A DNA stretch of 64,000 bases, from assembly GCA_047967505.1 (NCBI GenBank), contig CM106538.1. The stretch is one strand, 5' to 3'. Under the pieces are notes generated by a model that saw only the letters and a program-made list of their open reading frames with translations, made no database searches and was not told the DNA's origin. This DNA comes from Dipteris shenzhenensis (lineage: Eukaryota > Polypodiophyta > Polypodiopsida > Gleicheniales). Made by a program: the position numbers and the translations under genes. Below, in pieces: positions 10,705 through 23,690 of this stretch (positions are counted from its first letter, which is position 1; every line of letters starts with the position of its first letter).

Positions 10705-11549
10705 CCTTAAATCTCTCCTCTCTTCCTAGATCTCTCGGCACCCTTTGCTCTCTACCTCTCTCTAAATTTCCTTCATTTCTTCATGATACCCCCCACCATG
10801 CCTCTAGTCTCTCTTTCTTCATGACCTTCACCCTCTCCCCTCATCGTCGCTCCAGCTCATTATCTCCTCTCTTCTCGAGGTTGTTCCTTCACCCTCCCTT
10901 CACGTCCCCTTTCCTTACGACTTCTCCTTACACCCCACTTCTTTGCTCACCACCCCCTTGCATAGTTGCTCTCCACCTTCATCTCCTTATGCTTGCAAGC
11001 TAGCCTCCTCACCTTTGCTCTGTCTCTCTCTCTCCTCTTCTTATACTTGGTCTCTCACCTTTTCTCTCTATCTCCCTCTCATCTTTTTGTGGCACGGTTG
11101 CTTCCTTTGCTCCTCAACCTCTGCTCCCTACCCCACTTTCGTTCATCACTTTTTTCTTTCGGATGTCTCTCAAGCCTCCTCAATTTCGTCCACCTTCCCC
11201 TCCCCCCCTCCTCCTCTTAACGGTTGCTCCCTTAGTCCCTAACCACTCCCTTCTCCTAGAGTTGTTCTCTTGACCTAGAGCATCGACTCGCTCTTACATA
11301 TTTTCTCTTTGACCCCCTCACCTTTGCTCACCAACATTCCTTGTGGCTACTCTTTGAGCCTCCCTCACCTTCATTCTACCACCCCCTCTCCTTTGATCAT
11401 GGCTGCTTGCCCCCCTTCACCTCCCTCTTCTTGTGGCTACTCCCTTTGTCCCTCTATGTGCGAGTGTGCTTCCATTCCAATGGGTATGCGTGTGCATGCC
11501 CTTCTTCTGTGTGTCTCAAGTTGTCAACATCATGAGAAGGGATTCAATT

Positions 11550-11552
<3 letters not shown>
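10705..11552 (+). repeat. Long polypyrimidine-biased tract
   Basis: About 850 bp are dominated by C and T on this strand (CTCTCC, CCTCACC, TTCTTC and similar), with recurring phrases such as CCTCACCTTTGCTC and TTGTGGCTACTC. Open frames here are low-complexity Ser/Leu/Pro and are not credible genes. Confidence 0.75.
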
Positions 11553-11553
<1 letters not shown>

Positions 11554-11593
<40 letters not shown>

Positions 11594-11794
11594 ATATAAT
11601 GTTATGTATATTATAATTATATAATATATATAATATCTTATATAATATGATATATAATATAATATAATATATAATATGTAATATATTAATATATTATATC
11701 ATATAATTAAATATATACTATATTGTGTAAATGTAATATATTAGATTTAATGATAATGTAATATAATATAATATTATAAGTAATATGTAATATA

Positions 11795-11822
<28 letters not shown>
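11554..11822 (+). repeat. (CT)n - AT-rich - (CT)n block
   Basis: A (CT)18 run (11554-11590) is followed by about 200 bp composed almost only of A and T with ATATAATAT motifs, then another CT run (11795-11821). The AT-only core could be DNA-unwinding or slippage-derived. No gene is present. Confidence 0.85.
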
Positions 11823-11825
<3 letters not shown>

Positions 11826-12031
11826 TCAGAGGCCTCGACATGATCGTGACCCAGAGCTAGTGACCTGACAGCTCAGACAGAGGGTTGACACGCAGATCAC
11901 ACACGCACACGCACATGCTCTCTATTTCCCTCTTTTCCCCTTGCCCCCCCCTTGTGTGTGTGTGTGTGAATATGTCTCTCCTCTTGCTCTGTGTGTGTGT
12001 GTTTTTGCTCTCTCTCTCTCTCTCTCTCTCT

Positions 12032-12192
12032 CACGTGTGGTGTTTGTTTCGCAGACTGTGCCTTGGCCACGTGTCGCATTGCTGTCGTCTTGGCCACACG
12101 CGCCATCTCTGACTTTTGGACTTGCGCCATGTCAGATGCTCTGCCTCATGTGGTCTGTTCTGCATCTCGCCTTTGAGTCGCACCACGTGGTG
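12032..12192. promoter_or_regulatory. Cluster of three G-box (CACGTG) motifs
   Basis: CACGTG occurs at 12032, 12068 and 12184. The last is centred in the 12-bp palindrome CACCACGTGGTG (12181-12192). In plants CACGTG is bound by bZIP and bHLH factors. I see no gene directly downstream. A TATATAG at about 12478 could belong to a decayed LTR or lost promoter, so function is unproven. Confidence 0.35.
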
Positions 12193-12759
12193 CAGTCTCT
12201 TCCGTACTCCAGCCAAATCTCTTTTGCTAGCATTTTCATAACTTGGCACGCCTCTATCAAACATCCTCTACCAAATCTCGTCGCGGCGATTAATCTAACG
12301 ACTTCCATTGACACGCAATCTCTTGAATCTCCAGATTTCTCTCTTTGAAGCTCGAGATCCTCCCCGAAGCTCCATCCCGAACCTCTAGAAAACCCCCCTA
12401 GCCCCAAAGCTCCCTGAAGCTTTGCCAGCCTCCACTTGAAGCTCTAGAAATTGTCTCGAGCCACCTTCTCCTTAAGATATATAGAGAAGTTGGAGGAAGG
12501 CCTACGACTTCTTCCCCTAGGACATACCTGGTATAAGTGATTATGAATTCTTATGACAATTTGCCATGTAGAAACTTACAAGAATATGTCCATTTGTTTG
12601 GGGGAAAAAGGTCAAATCGTACAAATTACTAAATTTATCGAACAACAAAGCAAAGAACGAAAGGAGTTCGTGAGCAATTAAAACAATAATGGGAGTAAAT
12701 CAGAAAAATAAAATTAGAAAAGTACAATTGAATCTATTTTTGTTAGTGACAGTGATGTT
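12193..12759. other. No gene seen
   Basis: The part up to about 12540 is C-rich, with repeated AAGCTC/GAAGCT phrases and a TATATAG; the rest is AT-rich. It might be a decayed LTR or promoter, but no paired copy is visible in the window. Confidence 0.3.
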
Positions 12760-13975
12760 CTTTGGTGCCAAGTCATGGGAGAGAAAGCAATAAAGGCGGT
12801 TATATGTTTGGTTTTTGAAAGACTTGCATGGTCAGACACACATATCTCCTCTTTTTCAAGCATGTATGGTACACAAATGCCGAAAAATTATGCAAAAGTA
12901 CTCTTATACCATACCTTCATGTTTTTAGTGGACATGAAACTTTGAAAAGACCTATAATCTCAAAATTTTAGAAGGATGAGGCATTACTTATATGGGGGAC
13001 ATAAGCATTCCATGCATGGTGCATAATTGCCAAAAACTTGTGCATCGGTATGCTTACATCATATCTTTGGTCACAAAACTTTGTAAAGACCTTGAAATAA
13101 TATAGACCCTTATACTCATGGAGTTTCATAAGCATCAAACTCGACTTGTAAGGTGAGACATGTACGTTTCTTCATTTTCAATTATGCATGGTTACACAAA
13201 CCACCAAAAACGTTGGGCATCAGTATGCTTATATAATACCTTTATGTGTCCAATCGCCATAAAGATTTGAAAGTCATTTATATTGGTAATTTTCTTATAA
13301 TCACAAAGTTCTTATAAAGATCTAACATCATTTGTATGATGGGACATGCACATTTGTTCATTTTTACCATGCAGGGCACATAGTTCCCAAAAGATTGTGC
13401 ATTGGTATGCTTGTATACCATACCTTTGTGTCCAATGGTCTGGAAAAATTGAACGTAAAGTATATCCTTCTGCTCACAGAGTTTCATGAGCATTGGACAT
13501 GATCTGTATAGACATGCATATTTTCTTAATTTCAACCAAGCGCGATATATAACTACCAAATAATTGTGCATTGATATTGGTATGCTTATACCATACCAAT
13601 TTGTGTTCAATGTTCATGAAACTTTGTGAAGTTCTCAAATGAGATATTCCCTTATATTCGTAGAGTTTCAAAAGCATCCGACGTAATTTGTATGGTGACC
13701 ATGTTTATTTGCTCATTTACAACAATTTATGGTACATAACTACCAAAAAATTATGCATCCATGTTCTTATATCGCAAGTTGTCATAAGAATTGATAATCA
13801 CTTATATGTAGGACATGTAAAAATCCTCATTTTTTACTATGCTTGGTGCGCAATTGCAAAAGAATTGTGTATTGATATGCTTATAACATACCTCTATGCA
13901 TTCCATGGTCATGAAAATTTCCATGTACCTTAAGAGGAAATAGGCCCTTAAATTTCAAAGTTTCATAAGGCTTAT
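12760..13975 (+). repeat. Degenerate satellite-like array, monomer roughly 150-186 bp
   Basis: A recurring core (GCATAATTGCCAAAAA-TTGTGCATCGGTATGCTTATACCATACC-like) occurs at about 12871, 13021, 13194, 13376, 13547, 13733 and 13848. Between cores the same order recurs: CATGAAACTTTG, CCCTTATA, GAGTTTCATAAGCAT, a GGACATG segment and a TTCATTTT segment. Spacings are about 150, 173, 182, 171, 186 and 115 bp. Monomers differ widely, so the array is old. No stable reading frame exists. Confidence 0.8.
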
Positions 13976-16900
13976 ACTATTAACAATAGTTTGCTACATT
14001 AACTATCAAATGTATTGAGAGTGCACGGTTGTACTAAACGGTCGGTCACAAGTCAAGCTGAGTACGAAAATAGACGACATAGGAACTCATGAATAGACAA
14101 ACAGGAAGAACTAAAAGAACAAAAATAAAACCGGAAATGGCAGACGTATATTGAAAAAATGCAAAGATCATTCTGTAAATACTATCTTGGGGAAGGTGAA
14201 ACCTGCTGAGGAGGATATCTAGGAGCTGAAGGAGGTGGAGAATACCTTGGAGATGCTGAAGCTGAGGGGTAAAAGTCTCTCCAAAGATGGACAACAAAAT
14301 CGTGGGAATATCGAGTTCTAGGTATCTGCTTGTCTCGTGAAACACAACCTGGACTATGCTAAGGAAGTAGTGAAGTTGAGGTGCCTCATGCAAAAGATAG
14401 GCTACAAAAGGAAGACAATCATCCTACTTGGACTCAGAGGCAAATAGGCCCCCCAACGATAGAAAAGACACTATTAATTAATTTCTTTGTGGCAAAGGGG
14501 GGAGGGGATGGATTTAGCTTGCTGATTAACACCACAGAGTTCTCTACTCAAATGTCCTGGACAATTGAGCTGCGGAAATGTTTAGATTACAAAAAAAGGA
14601 TAAATCAGGTAACCTTTACAATAGGGTGATCTGCCCTTTAAGAATATGTTTTGGCCAGTGATGATGTCGTGTCGTGTGATGATGCCGGGGGTTCAAACTA
14701 ACTAGCGTTCAAGCTCTACTGACATCTAAGTGCTTGGGTCGGCAAGTACATACCTACCTAGCCAAAACGATGATGGTATGGCCATAAAGGCATCTCAGAT
14801 GTAACACTTTGGACCTGACATGCCTTTAAGACTTTGACACATGGTGGAGGGATAAAAATTCGCAAACTTGTACAAGGATTGATGAGAAGTCAGATGCCTT
14901 AAAGTGATGTACAAAAACTATTCGAAGATATACATAAGTTTAGGACCAAATACCGAGGTGAGAACCCATAATGACTCCAACAATGCTAACTAAAGGAGTC
15001 ATAAATGACTCGAACAATGCTACCCTTCCATTGAGGATCACGGACAATAGCAACCAATTGATAAGGAGGTCAGTGGAATCTGTGAACTGAGTGTATATGA
15101 GTTAATCATCATCACACCACATGTGGGAACTTCTAGACGAACAGTTGAACGCATTGCTGTAAGTTCTAATCGCCCACCACATGTAGGGGATTCTAGGTGG
15201 GTTGGTGAATGCTTGCTATGAGTTGGACCCATTTCCTCCACAAAAGTTGGAAAACCACTTGTGGAGGTAATGATGGAGAACGTGCTAACTATGGCAAAAA
15301 AGAAAGTCCGCCATCTGATTTTGTGAAGACCTTCGTTGGAAGCCAAAACTTGCGACCGCATGCAAGGGATTTTACATCCCCACTATGCATGGGGAGAAAG
15401 CCATGCTCAGAAAGTTCCTTGACTATGATGACATGGACCATCATATGTGGACCAAACTTGCTTCTCTTAGATGAAGGTAGAAATATAAACATGTTACCTA
15501 CTGCAAGGTTCACCAGGGACTTGTGTGCAACACCTTGTATCACTTCACTCCTCATGACCTCCGTGCCATCATCATCGGGGTTAGGGCAACAAGTATAGAT
15601 AGGTAGGTGGGTAAAATGGGCAATGGTATGGGTAGGAGGTGTGGAAGAGTGGTGCAGTTGTGTGTAGAGGAATATATGAGGTTAGAAAGGCCTGGATAAC
15701 ATAGAGGTTGTGGGAGACGAACCTAGGCAACCATCTACGCTAGGCACTGAATGCCTAGACATGCGTCCTCAAGAACCTGATCTCAGAACACCTGTCTATG
15801 TTAGGCCTCTGCCAAGTCCATCCTGAGGGCATTATGATTCCAATTCAGCCCTTGGTTGCCCATCCGCAAGTCCTCAATCTCAGTGCATATCTTGGCTTTC
15901 TCCTCTGTCAACTACAAGACTTGATTCATGGTGGATGGTTCCGACCTCACCCTTGGGCTTGAGGCATCAGAGGCATCAAAGCGGCCATTGCTCGAGTCAA
16001 AGGTGGGATGGAGGGTGGCAATCTTGGATAGACAAGCCATCGGAGTCTTAGGGTCGGGGTGTCCTAGAGCCAAGTCTCTGCATGTCTTCCAATTGGCATG
16101 CATCGCATTGAGCTGCTGCTTCAGGCTTTCAATTTCCAAAGCGGTAGTCCACCTCCTATTTGTCCCATTCCTTGCTCTCCTCCTTGAGATGTAGCTTCTC
16201 CATCCGCAGCTCCTCCTTGAAGGGCGGCTGTTTGGTTGCCAGCACACTCTGTACTACCCACTGTGGCCTCTTTATAAACCGCTTTGCCCTGTGTGGGCAT
16301 ACCAATTATCTCTGCAAGTTTGGCCGAGGGGAAAGTGGCACTACACTAGTTGCATCGTTGTCTTGCCTCGGCTTATTGTTCTAGAGCACCTGCATTGACT
16401 TGCACCCTGGCTAGAGGATCAAGCGCAACTGCTCGATGGGCTATGTGCTCACTATACATAATGCATGTTAGGTCTGTAAGCCCCTCTAGGTTTAGGTTGG
16501 ATATCTAGGTTGGTGGTTTCTTTGGGTTGTGCTTAGAGACCAGTACCCGGGTTTTGAGACTTTATGTTTTGATTCTTGAGGTTTTCAAGCATCCAGAGAT
16601 GCCTTGTGCTGGTGTCTTGCTATTCATTATGGAGAGCGGTGCCCTCTATGCTGAGGTGCTTGATCCGCTCCTCCATCTACTCCCTTTGTTCTATGGCCTC
16701 CCACATCATGTCATCTAGGGTAGAGCTTGGCACCCTGGTGTCAAAGCTGCTCCATTTTTAATGGTCATCTACCTCTGAGAATTGGGAAAAATACTAGGCA
16801 CACCTCTAGGCTACCAATCAATTTGTGGTGGGGTAGCTGAGACATCTGAGGGGGGTCGAGGGGGAACACAATCAAGAGCATCACTGCCAAAGAGGACTGC

Positions 16901-18585
16901 AACTCCATCTCTAACTTCTACTTCATGGAGGGGATTGGGGTGTCCAACACCGCCTCTTGCTTGAGGAAATCAATGGGCTTAATGCCGAACATAGCCGAGG
17001 CCACAAATGACTAGGCAACGGTCGTACGAAGGGACGAGGAAAACACTGGTATGGAAGACAAATAGGAGAAAAATGGAGACAACATAAGCATAGTGGTTAG
17101 GAGGGACAAGTAATGTAAGGACACACTGGTGTGTGGAACTTTAGTCACCTACAGAAAATCCAAAATGGAATCAGAGAATGGAAGCATAAGGGGCCAGAGG
17201 CAGAGAATAGTAGGGAAATTGACATTATGGGATCCAAATTCTCCCTTGTGACTCGGTCAAATTGGTCATTTCGGTCGATGCTAAGTTATTAGACTCCTCA
17301 AACAACATTGGCCGGGGAATCCTCTTCTTGATCTTGAGGCTTCTACCCTTCTTCTTCATGAGGACGGATGATCTAGCTCCCACAGTCTCCTTCAAGCCTG
17401 TTGCCACCGCCGATAGCTTTGTCGGGGTTCAGAGTCATTATTGAGGGGGAGGCACAATCCCCTAGAATGCAAAATAGCAGTGAGGAAATGCTCTCCACTC
17501 GGGAGTGCGAGTTCTCGTTGTTGTGCACCCTCTTGATCTCATGGCAAAGTCATATGAGGAGGACGGGCACATATGCCAAATTTTTCCTTTGCCTACTTGA
17601 AGAAGCCATCTTGTTGTCACTGCCATAGCCAAAATATTTAGTGTCTTGCTCTACATCCAAATAAGCTCCAAGAAGAAGTGGTAGCAGGAGATGAAGGTCT
17701 TGGGCACCAAGTTGCTAAACAAAAACTCCCTAGCTTGCGTTTTGCCGAGAAATACCTCCATTTTTACAGTTAAAGCAAGCTAAAGCCCCTTCTTCCCTTC
17801 CATGTAGAGGTGTAGCTGAGTACTCACGAGCTCCTCAAAAAGCATGTTCTCACCATCGACCACCCAAATCACATCGTTGGGATGAGCCAATTGGGTCACG
17901 ATGCTATCAACCTTAGGGTGCATGGGAATAGTGCCCTAGGGGACGGCATTTGCGGCATGCCTTAAGCAACTAGGATTTGATTTGTGGGCTCGGTGTTGAA
18001 GGCCATAAGCCATTAGAGGAGATTTGGCATTAAAAAGGGCCCCATAATGAATGGATTAGGAAAATGAATTAAGGACTAAGCAAGCCTAGGATGGGTTCCA
18101 AGGCTCGTACAAAGTGTACTTCCCTAGGCATAGGGGTGCGTCATTGTCTCCCAAAAAGTGCAAGTTCACATTTCCCAAGAGACGCCTCTCTTAAGTCTCT
18201 CTTGGAGGGTCCCCATCCCAAAAAGTGTCCCGCTTATGCCATGTCACCCAAAATTTGATTTTTTTTGGAAAAAAGTCAAAACAACTTGGAAACCCTCCCA
18301 AACGTTTTCCACACCCATACCTATTGACCAAAACCACTTTTCAACCCCCAAATCCATTTTTCTCTAACCTTATGCTTGACATCATCCCTAAACTCCATAC
18401 TTATTGACCTAAACCAATTTTCATCCACCAAATTGAGTAGAAACCGTCCCACATATCCATTTAACAAACACAACCTTCATCCCTAAATGAATCTTCATCC
18501 CCATATCTAGTCACCCAAACTATCTTAATTCCCAAATCCATTTTCCCCTAACCTTGTTGGTATTTTGTAAATTTCATATCATATC
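13976..18585. other. Unclassified decayed region, probably old retroelement
   Basis: There is no intact gene. Short reading frames are interrupted by many stops on both strands. Coding-like composition on the minus strand between about 17880 and 15000 (listed separately) suggests an ancient retroelement. The segment 18130-18550 is rich in CCCAAA/CATCCC phrases and has no gene. Confidence 0.35.
15912..17880 (-). pseudogene. Unrecognised decayed coding sequence, coiled-coil-like segment
   Basis: Minus-strand frames read as related pieces: a hydrophobic/basic part near 17880-17500 (LFSNLVPKTFISCYHFF-like) and a heptad-like stretch near 16200-16050 containing LEIESLKQQLNAMHANW. Many stops and shifts interrupt them. 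I do not recognise the family. The order is compatible with a retroelement gag-like protein, which is a guess. Confidence 0.25.
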
Positions 18586-21500
18586 ATGGCTCCATTGCAA
18601 GATATCACTAGCAAATGCAACCTACACATTGAGGTTGCACTCGAGTATGCCACAACTCCTCAGTTCAATGGCAACAATAGCATGGATATGGAGACATTGA
18701 GCCAGCCTATGGGAGGCAAGCACATTGACCTTTGGAGTAATGGTGTACTCTATCTAGTGGATCCTATTACTTGTGTGCCTCCCACATTTCATAATTTGTC
18801 AAGTTTGATTCAATATGTTGGAGATGATCATCAAGGTTTGCTTGGTTATTGCAAACACATTAGTGGAAAGGATGTCCGAGCCCAGTTCTCAAGATTGGAA
18901 CTACCTCTGTTGCAAGAGACATATGAAAAGCTTCAAGGTACTCACAACAAAAGGTAGTAGAGCAGGAATTGTTTTGTACATCTCTTTGAACACAGCTTTC
19001 AAACACTCAAAATGACATCTAGAAGCATATAACTAGCAAGCAAAAGGCAGAACAAATGGTTCAACTTTTATAAAATGACAACCATGACTTTTTAAAGGAA
19101 GTAGAGTTGCAGAGGCAACAAATTTGGGGCATTGAATTCAAAGATTCACAAATTTATGAACATGCCTCGTGTAATGGAGTGCTTAGTGGCTAAATGGTGG
19201 TGCAAGGAAGCATAGAATGCAAGCCACATGGTTTGTATTATGTTTCTTTTTTTCATTGTATTTGTTGAATGTACTTTCAGTTTTTTGCTTTGTTTCTTTG
19301 CATTAGGTTGAATTTGTGTTCTTAAAGTATTTTGTAGGAACTTTATTAATGATGTTGTTGGAAAGAACACTTGTGACAAGCTTTATGCTATGAAGGGTGC
19401 CATAAAAAATAAGGAATTCATTTCTATTCTTCAATATCCAAGATGACGTGCATTGCGCCTTGGAGTATTGCAAGAGGTGGTCCATGATTTGGACAACATA
19501 GTCGACCCATCTGAAGTGGTGCATGCCTGTGATGCTGCTGGAATTAGCAAGCAAGGATACCTAGCCATTTATAATATTTTTTGTAATGCACTTCATTGCC
19601 ATGGTATAAAGAATCCAATGTTGCTGAGACCTCAATATATGATGAAAGAAATAAAAATGTCTAATTCTATTGTGCAAGATATCCTATGTGTATTTTTTCA
19701 CATTTCAGACACACTGGTGTTGGACAATGATCAAGCTGCCAAGAAAACAGTACGATAAAAAAAAATCTCAAAAAATTTATGTGCATTTCAATACACTGAG
19801 TACAACAATGTGTCCTTAGATGTACGCAAGGTGCAAGTTGCAATGGTCCAGTTCTACAACACAAAGGCAAGAGGTGAATGTAATAGTTTGGATCTTCATT
19901 TCATGTTTCCTTCAAAGCATCATGCTAATGACAACCCATGCATAGGCTTGATGGCTTTACTATCATAATTTTGTAGATTGCAATGGAAAACTATTTTTTG
20001 TTATCAAGTTGGATGTGTGTGAAGTAGTGAAAGGACACAGGTTAGAGCAAGTCAGCATTACACTAATGAACAAGGCTTTAAAACATGCACAAGATAGCCA
20101 AGTTATTGAAGATTTTTTAGTGTGGAATCAAAAAATCATATTTGGTGGCTTGCAATGTTTGAAGTCCCTAAAGAGACCCACTAATGAACAAGGCTTTACA
20201 ACATGCACAAGATAGCCAAGTTATTGAAAATTTTTTAGTGTGCAATCAGAAAAGCATATTTGGTGGCTTGTTGCATTTGAAGTCCCTAAACAGACCCACT
20301 CTTACTTGAAGTGGGTCTTTGAACGGTCTTCAATACCAAGCATTATATATGCTCAAACCAAGGGCGAGTTGCTTCATGTTGAAGGGTTTGGACCTTTCAA
20401 GATTGACTGGCATATGTTTGGAGACTTGAAACATTGAAGTGCATGTTCAGAGTCTAGACAGGTGCAAATGCAACATACCCATGTCTCTTTTGCATGCACT
20501 CACAAGTTGGAAAGAACATAGAAAATAGTAAAAACAACGTAGATGATAGCAACAAGTACCAATGGAGCAACGGTGTTATGAGTTGTGATCAAGAAAGTGC
20601 ACCAGCTCGAGACAAAATTGATGAAAGTTGGGATGTAATTTTAAACATCCCACTAGAAAGAGTGCATTTTCATGTCTTGCATGCAAAGATGTGCTTGATT
20701 AATAAGTTGCTATGCTTACATATAGTGTGTGTATGGAATATGAAACATGAAGAAAGAGCTATAGCTTCTATTGCAGAGCTCTCTTTTGTCTAGCATGGGA
20801 TTGCATGGAGTCAACATCACACTTCAAAAAGATGCATAACTCTCAGGTGCTTCAGGGAATCTTCCATGTAAAGTGTGGTGCAAAGGCACAAAGATTTTAT
20901 CTAATCATGGTAAGAATCAACATGGCATAGCTTGGGGTTTTTGGAAGGCATTGTGTGAGTGCACCACAAATCTAGAAGCTAATCCTAATGTCAAAAATAT
21001 GAGAGCACCTATTTGGAGAGCACTCGACAAGCTAGCAAAATTTTTATAACAACCTCCCATGACTGAAAATGATGTGCAATTGTTCAAGGATGCCATCACC
21101 GAGTTTACTCAAGCCATAGTGGATGGATGGGTGAAACACACAACCCACCTATTAAATTTAGTGCATGTAATTTTTTTGGGTTTCCTCTTGAACTCAATTG
21201 TTTACATGTTGGGTGCAGCACATTCTTTATGCTCACAGTCCATGGTTTATTAAAAAGTATGGTTCTTTGAATATTTGGAGTGTGCAAGGAGTGAAAAAGT
21301 CGCATTATAGAGCACAAGGTGCATATTTTAAGAACACACATCATGGGGGTGGGATGGCTCAAAGCAATGCTCTCGACCATGAAATGTGCGAATGGTTTTA
21401 TCATGGAATTCTTGGTTCTTTTTACAAAAGGGAGAAATCTTTGCAAACTCAATTAGGTCAAGCCATCCATGAAGCAAATAAAAGTAAGAGACAAGAGTCT

Positions 21501-21590
21501 TGGAACAAGTCACGTGCCATGCAAATAGTCAACATATGGGTGTCCAAAAGAGTTCGTTGTGGAAGATGGTGGATTGAACCACCCTGCTCT
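18586..21590 (+). pseudogene. Unrecognised long ORF remnant, transposon-like
   Basis: Consecutive plus-strand pieces form what looks like one decayed protein. 18586-18957 contains GGKHIDLWSNGVLYLVDPIT and QYVGDDHQGLLGYCKHISGKD. 19453-19758 contains VHDLDNIVDPSEVVHACDAAG. 20009-20437 contains VIKLDVCEVVKGHRLE-like and GPFKIDWHMFGDLK, followed in a shifted frame by a C-x2-C segment. Further pieces are 20494-20793 and 21198-21520, the latter with a HHGGGMAQSNAL segment. Stops, shifts and a 118-bp internal duplication have disabled it. The cysteine pair, DLK context and late HGGG motif recall eukaryotic DNA-transposon proteins in general, but I cannot name a superfamily. Confidence 0.45.
20061..20296 (+). 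repeat. 118-bp tandem duplication inside the ORF remnant
   Basis: CACTAATGAACAAGGCTTTA starts at 20061 and 20179, and the copies match nearly throughout (GCACAAGATAGCCAAGTTATTGAA, CATATTTGGTGGCTTG, TGAAGTCCCTAAA). The duplication adds a non-multiple of three (118), which by itself shifts the frame. Confidence 0.93.
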
Positions 21591-23139
21591 TTGTAGACCA
21601 TTTGGCCATTTGCAAATTAAGTTTGGAAACTTGTTGTTGAGGAGGGAATGCCGTAACTTGTTCACAGTATATATCATGACCAATGACTCTTTTTTCATGG
21701 TGTAATAGTTCTTTTGGACCTTAGACAACCTTTGATTGGCATAGTAGAGCAGTTGGTACCATCCCTTCATCTTTTGCTACATTATAACTATGCCAATAGC
21801 CACATCGGACACATCAGCAAATACATGGAATGGCAGTGTGTAGTCTGAGGGCTGGAAGAGTTTTAGATAGCATGAGCTTCAGATACTTAAATAAATGGTC
21901 ACACTTTGTAGTCTGACAAACGACACCTTATTAAGCAATGCATTGAGGGGTGCGGCCACATTTGTGAGGTGTCAGAGCATCCGACTATGCCAACAAACAT
22001 GGTCACATTGCTTGCCAATTGCTTGCCATTAATTGGACAGGTCACATTACAGATTTGGTTCATTTGGCTTGATCCATTGCTATCCTGTCCTCTTAAATGA
22101 TATGACCTAGGAGCATTTTTCTCAGAGCTATAAGTGCACATTTGAGGTTCTTGATAGTCAAAACTCTTGACACTTAGGTAGGTACAATGATAGTGAAGGT
22201 GCTGATGATCATGGCTTCCAAAGACACTAATGTCTTCCATAAATATTCTCATGAACAAAGTTAGGTACTCAATGAAGGTCTTCTAGACAATGCATTGAAA
22301 TGTCGTATGCCCGTTTTTCAAGCAAAAGGCCATGACAGTGGACACAAAAATCCCCCATTAAGCTAGGAAGGCTATCTTCTCCTAATCTTGCTCAACCATC
22401 CGGACTTGGTTATAGCCACTAAACCCATCTAGGAAGGAATGCATCTCATTGCTGACAACCACATCAAGCATAGGCCATGAAAGGTAATGAGAAGGGATCG
22501 GACATTGTGAGCCTACAATTGCCCGTATAGACTTGCAGCGTATTGTTCTTCTTTAGAACAATGAAAATGGGCAAAATTTCAAGTGGCCTTATCAATCGAG
22601 TACATGAACCCAACTTATAGCAGTTTGTCATGTTCCATGCTTGACCTTCCAGGCATAGTTCAGATTCATTCGATAATGCTATTGGTAGACCAGCTTTGCA
22701 TCATCTTTTAAAATGGTATAGTGCTACTAAAATGGTGATCAATGTCCTTCATCTCTATGTAGCTATAGGAAAATATGTATGCAATAGAGTGGAGTAGGGT
22801 CTATAGTTTCAATCAAAATTCATAGCAAAGTAGGTTCTATAGTTTGGACCAAAATTCTGGGCTGAGACAAGAGTCAACATGACAATTTGTGGGTTGGCAT
22901 CAATCCCAAGGTTGAGGGCAGACAAGTCATCTTCTTTGACCTACCAAGACCACAAAATATGGCATGAAAGTATTCCTCTACCTTGATAAGATTGTTGACA
23001 TTGAGATCAACTACTAAGCTCAATTCATGCAACATGCCAGAGTCAACCTCCATGAAATCACTAGCTTGTTGTGGCAATTGGTACTCTTCCATGATTGCAA
23101 CCACATCCACTTCAAATAGGTTGATAGGTTGGGGTTATT

Positions 23140-23222
23140 ATTGGGATTCATCCGCTACCTCCTCATCCATCCCATCCTCTATATTGGGATTTATCCGCCT
23201 CCTCATCCATCCCATCCTCCGT
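23140..23222 (+). repeat. Short tandem duplication, about 42 bp
   Basis: ATTGGGATTCATCCGC and ATTGGGATTTATCCGC begin at 23140 and 23182, each followed by CCTCATCCATCCCATCCTC. Confidence 0.85.
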
Positions 23223-23440
23223 ATTCACACCTTTTGTGATGGGGCAGAACATGAATATGGACCCCTTGCTTTTATTAACTTAACTTTCTTCTTCCCCTTT
23301 TGGATGGTGCTCCGATCAAAGAGACAATCTTTCTTAACTCTTGCTTGCCAGAGCTAAGCTTCTTCCAATAGCATGGGGAAAGCACCGGCTATATCCTTCA
23401 TGTGTAGGACCACGATTGCAATCATGAACTTCAGGTTTGC

Positions 23441-23690
23441 ACAACTATAATTGTAACCCCACCATAGATAAGGCCTTGGTTGTACCTACCATTGATCAAC
23501 CATTCTAACCCATGAGCAAAGCTAGATTCTAGCTAGAGAATCCTAGCCTATGAAACATTACATCATAACTTTAGGTCCACAACTATAATTGTAACCCCAC
23601 CACAGATAAGGCCCATTGGTTGTACCTATCGATTCTAACCACAAATAGAGATGGCTTCTAGTTGGAAAATCCTAGCATAAGGCACATGAC
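23441..23690 (+). repeat. Two-copy tandem duplication, 138 bp, in gypsy remnant
   Basis: ACAACTATAATTGTAACCCC starts at 23441 and 23579. Following blocks (AGATAAGGCC, GGTTGTACCTA, AATCCTAGC) recur. It lies inside the decayed gypsy pol and postdates it. Confidence 0.85.

Noticed and set aside
10698-11624. Ser/Leu/Pro-rich frames
   Set aside because: Explained by the polypyrimidine tract and CT microsatellite.
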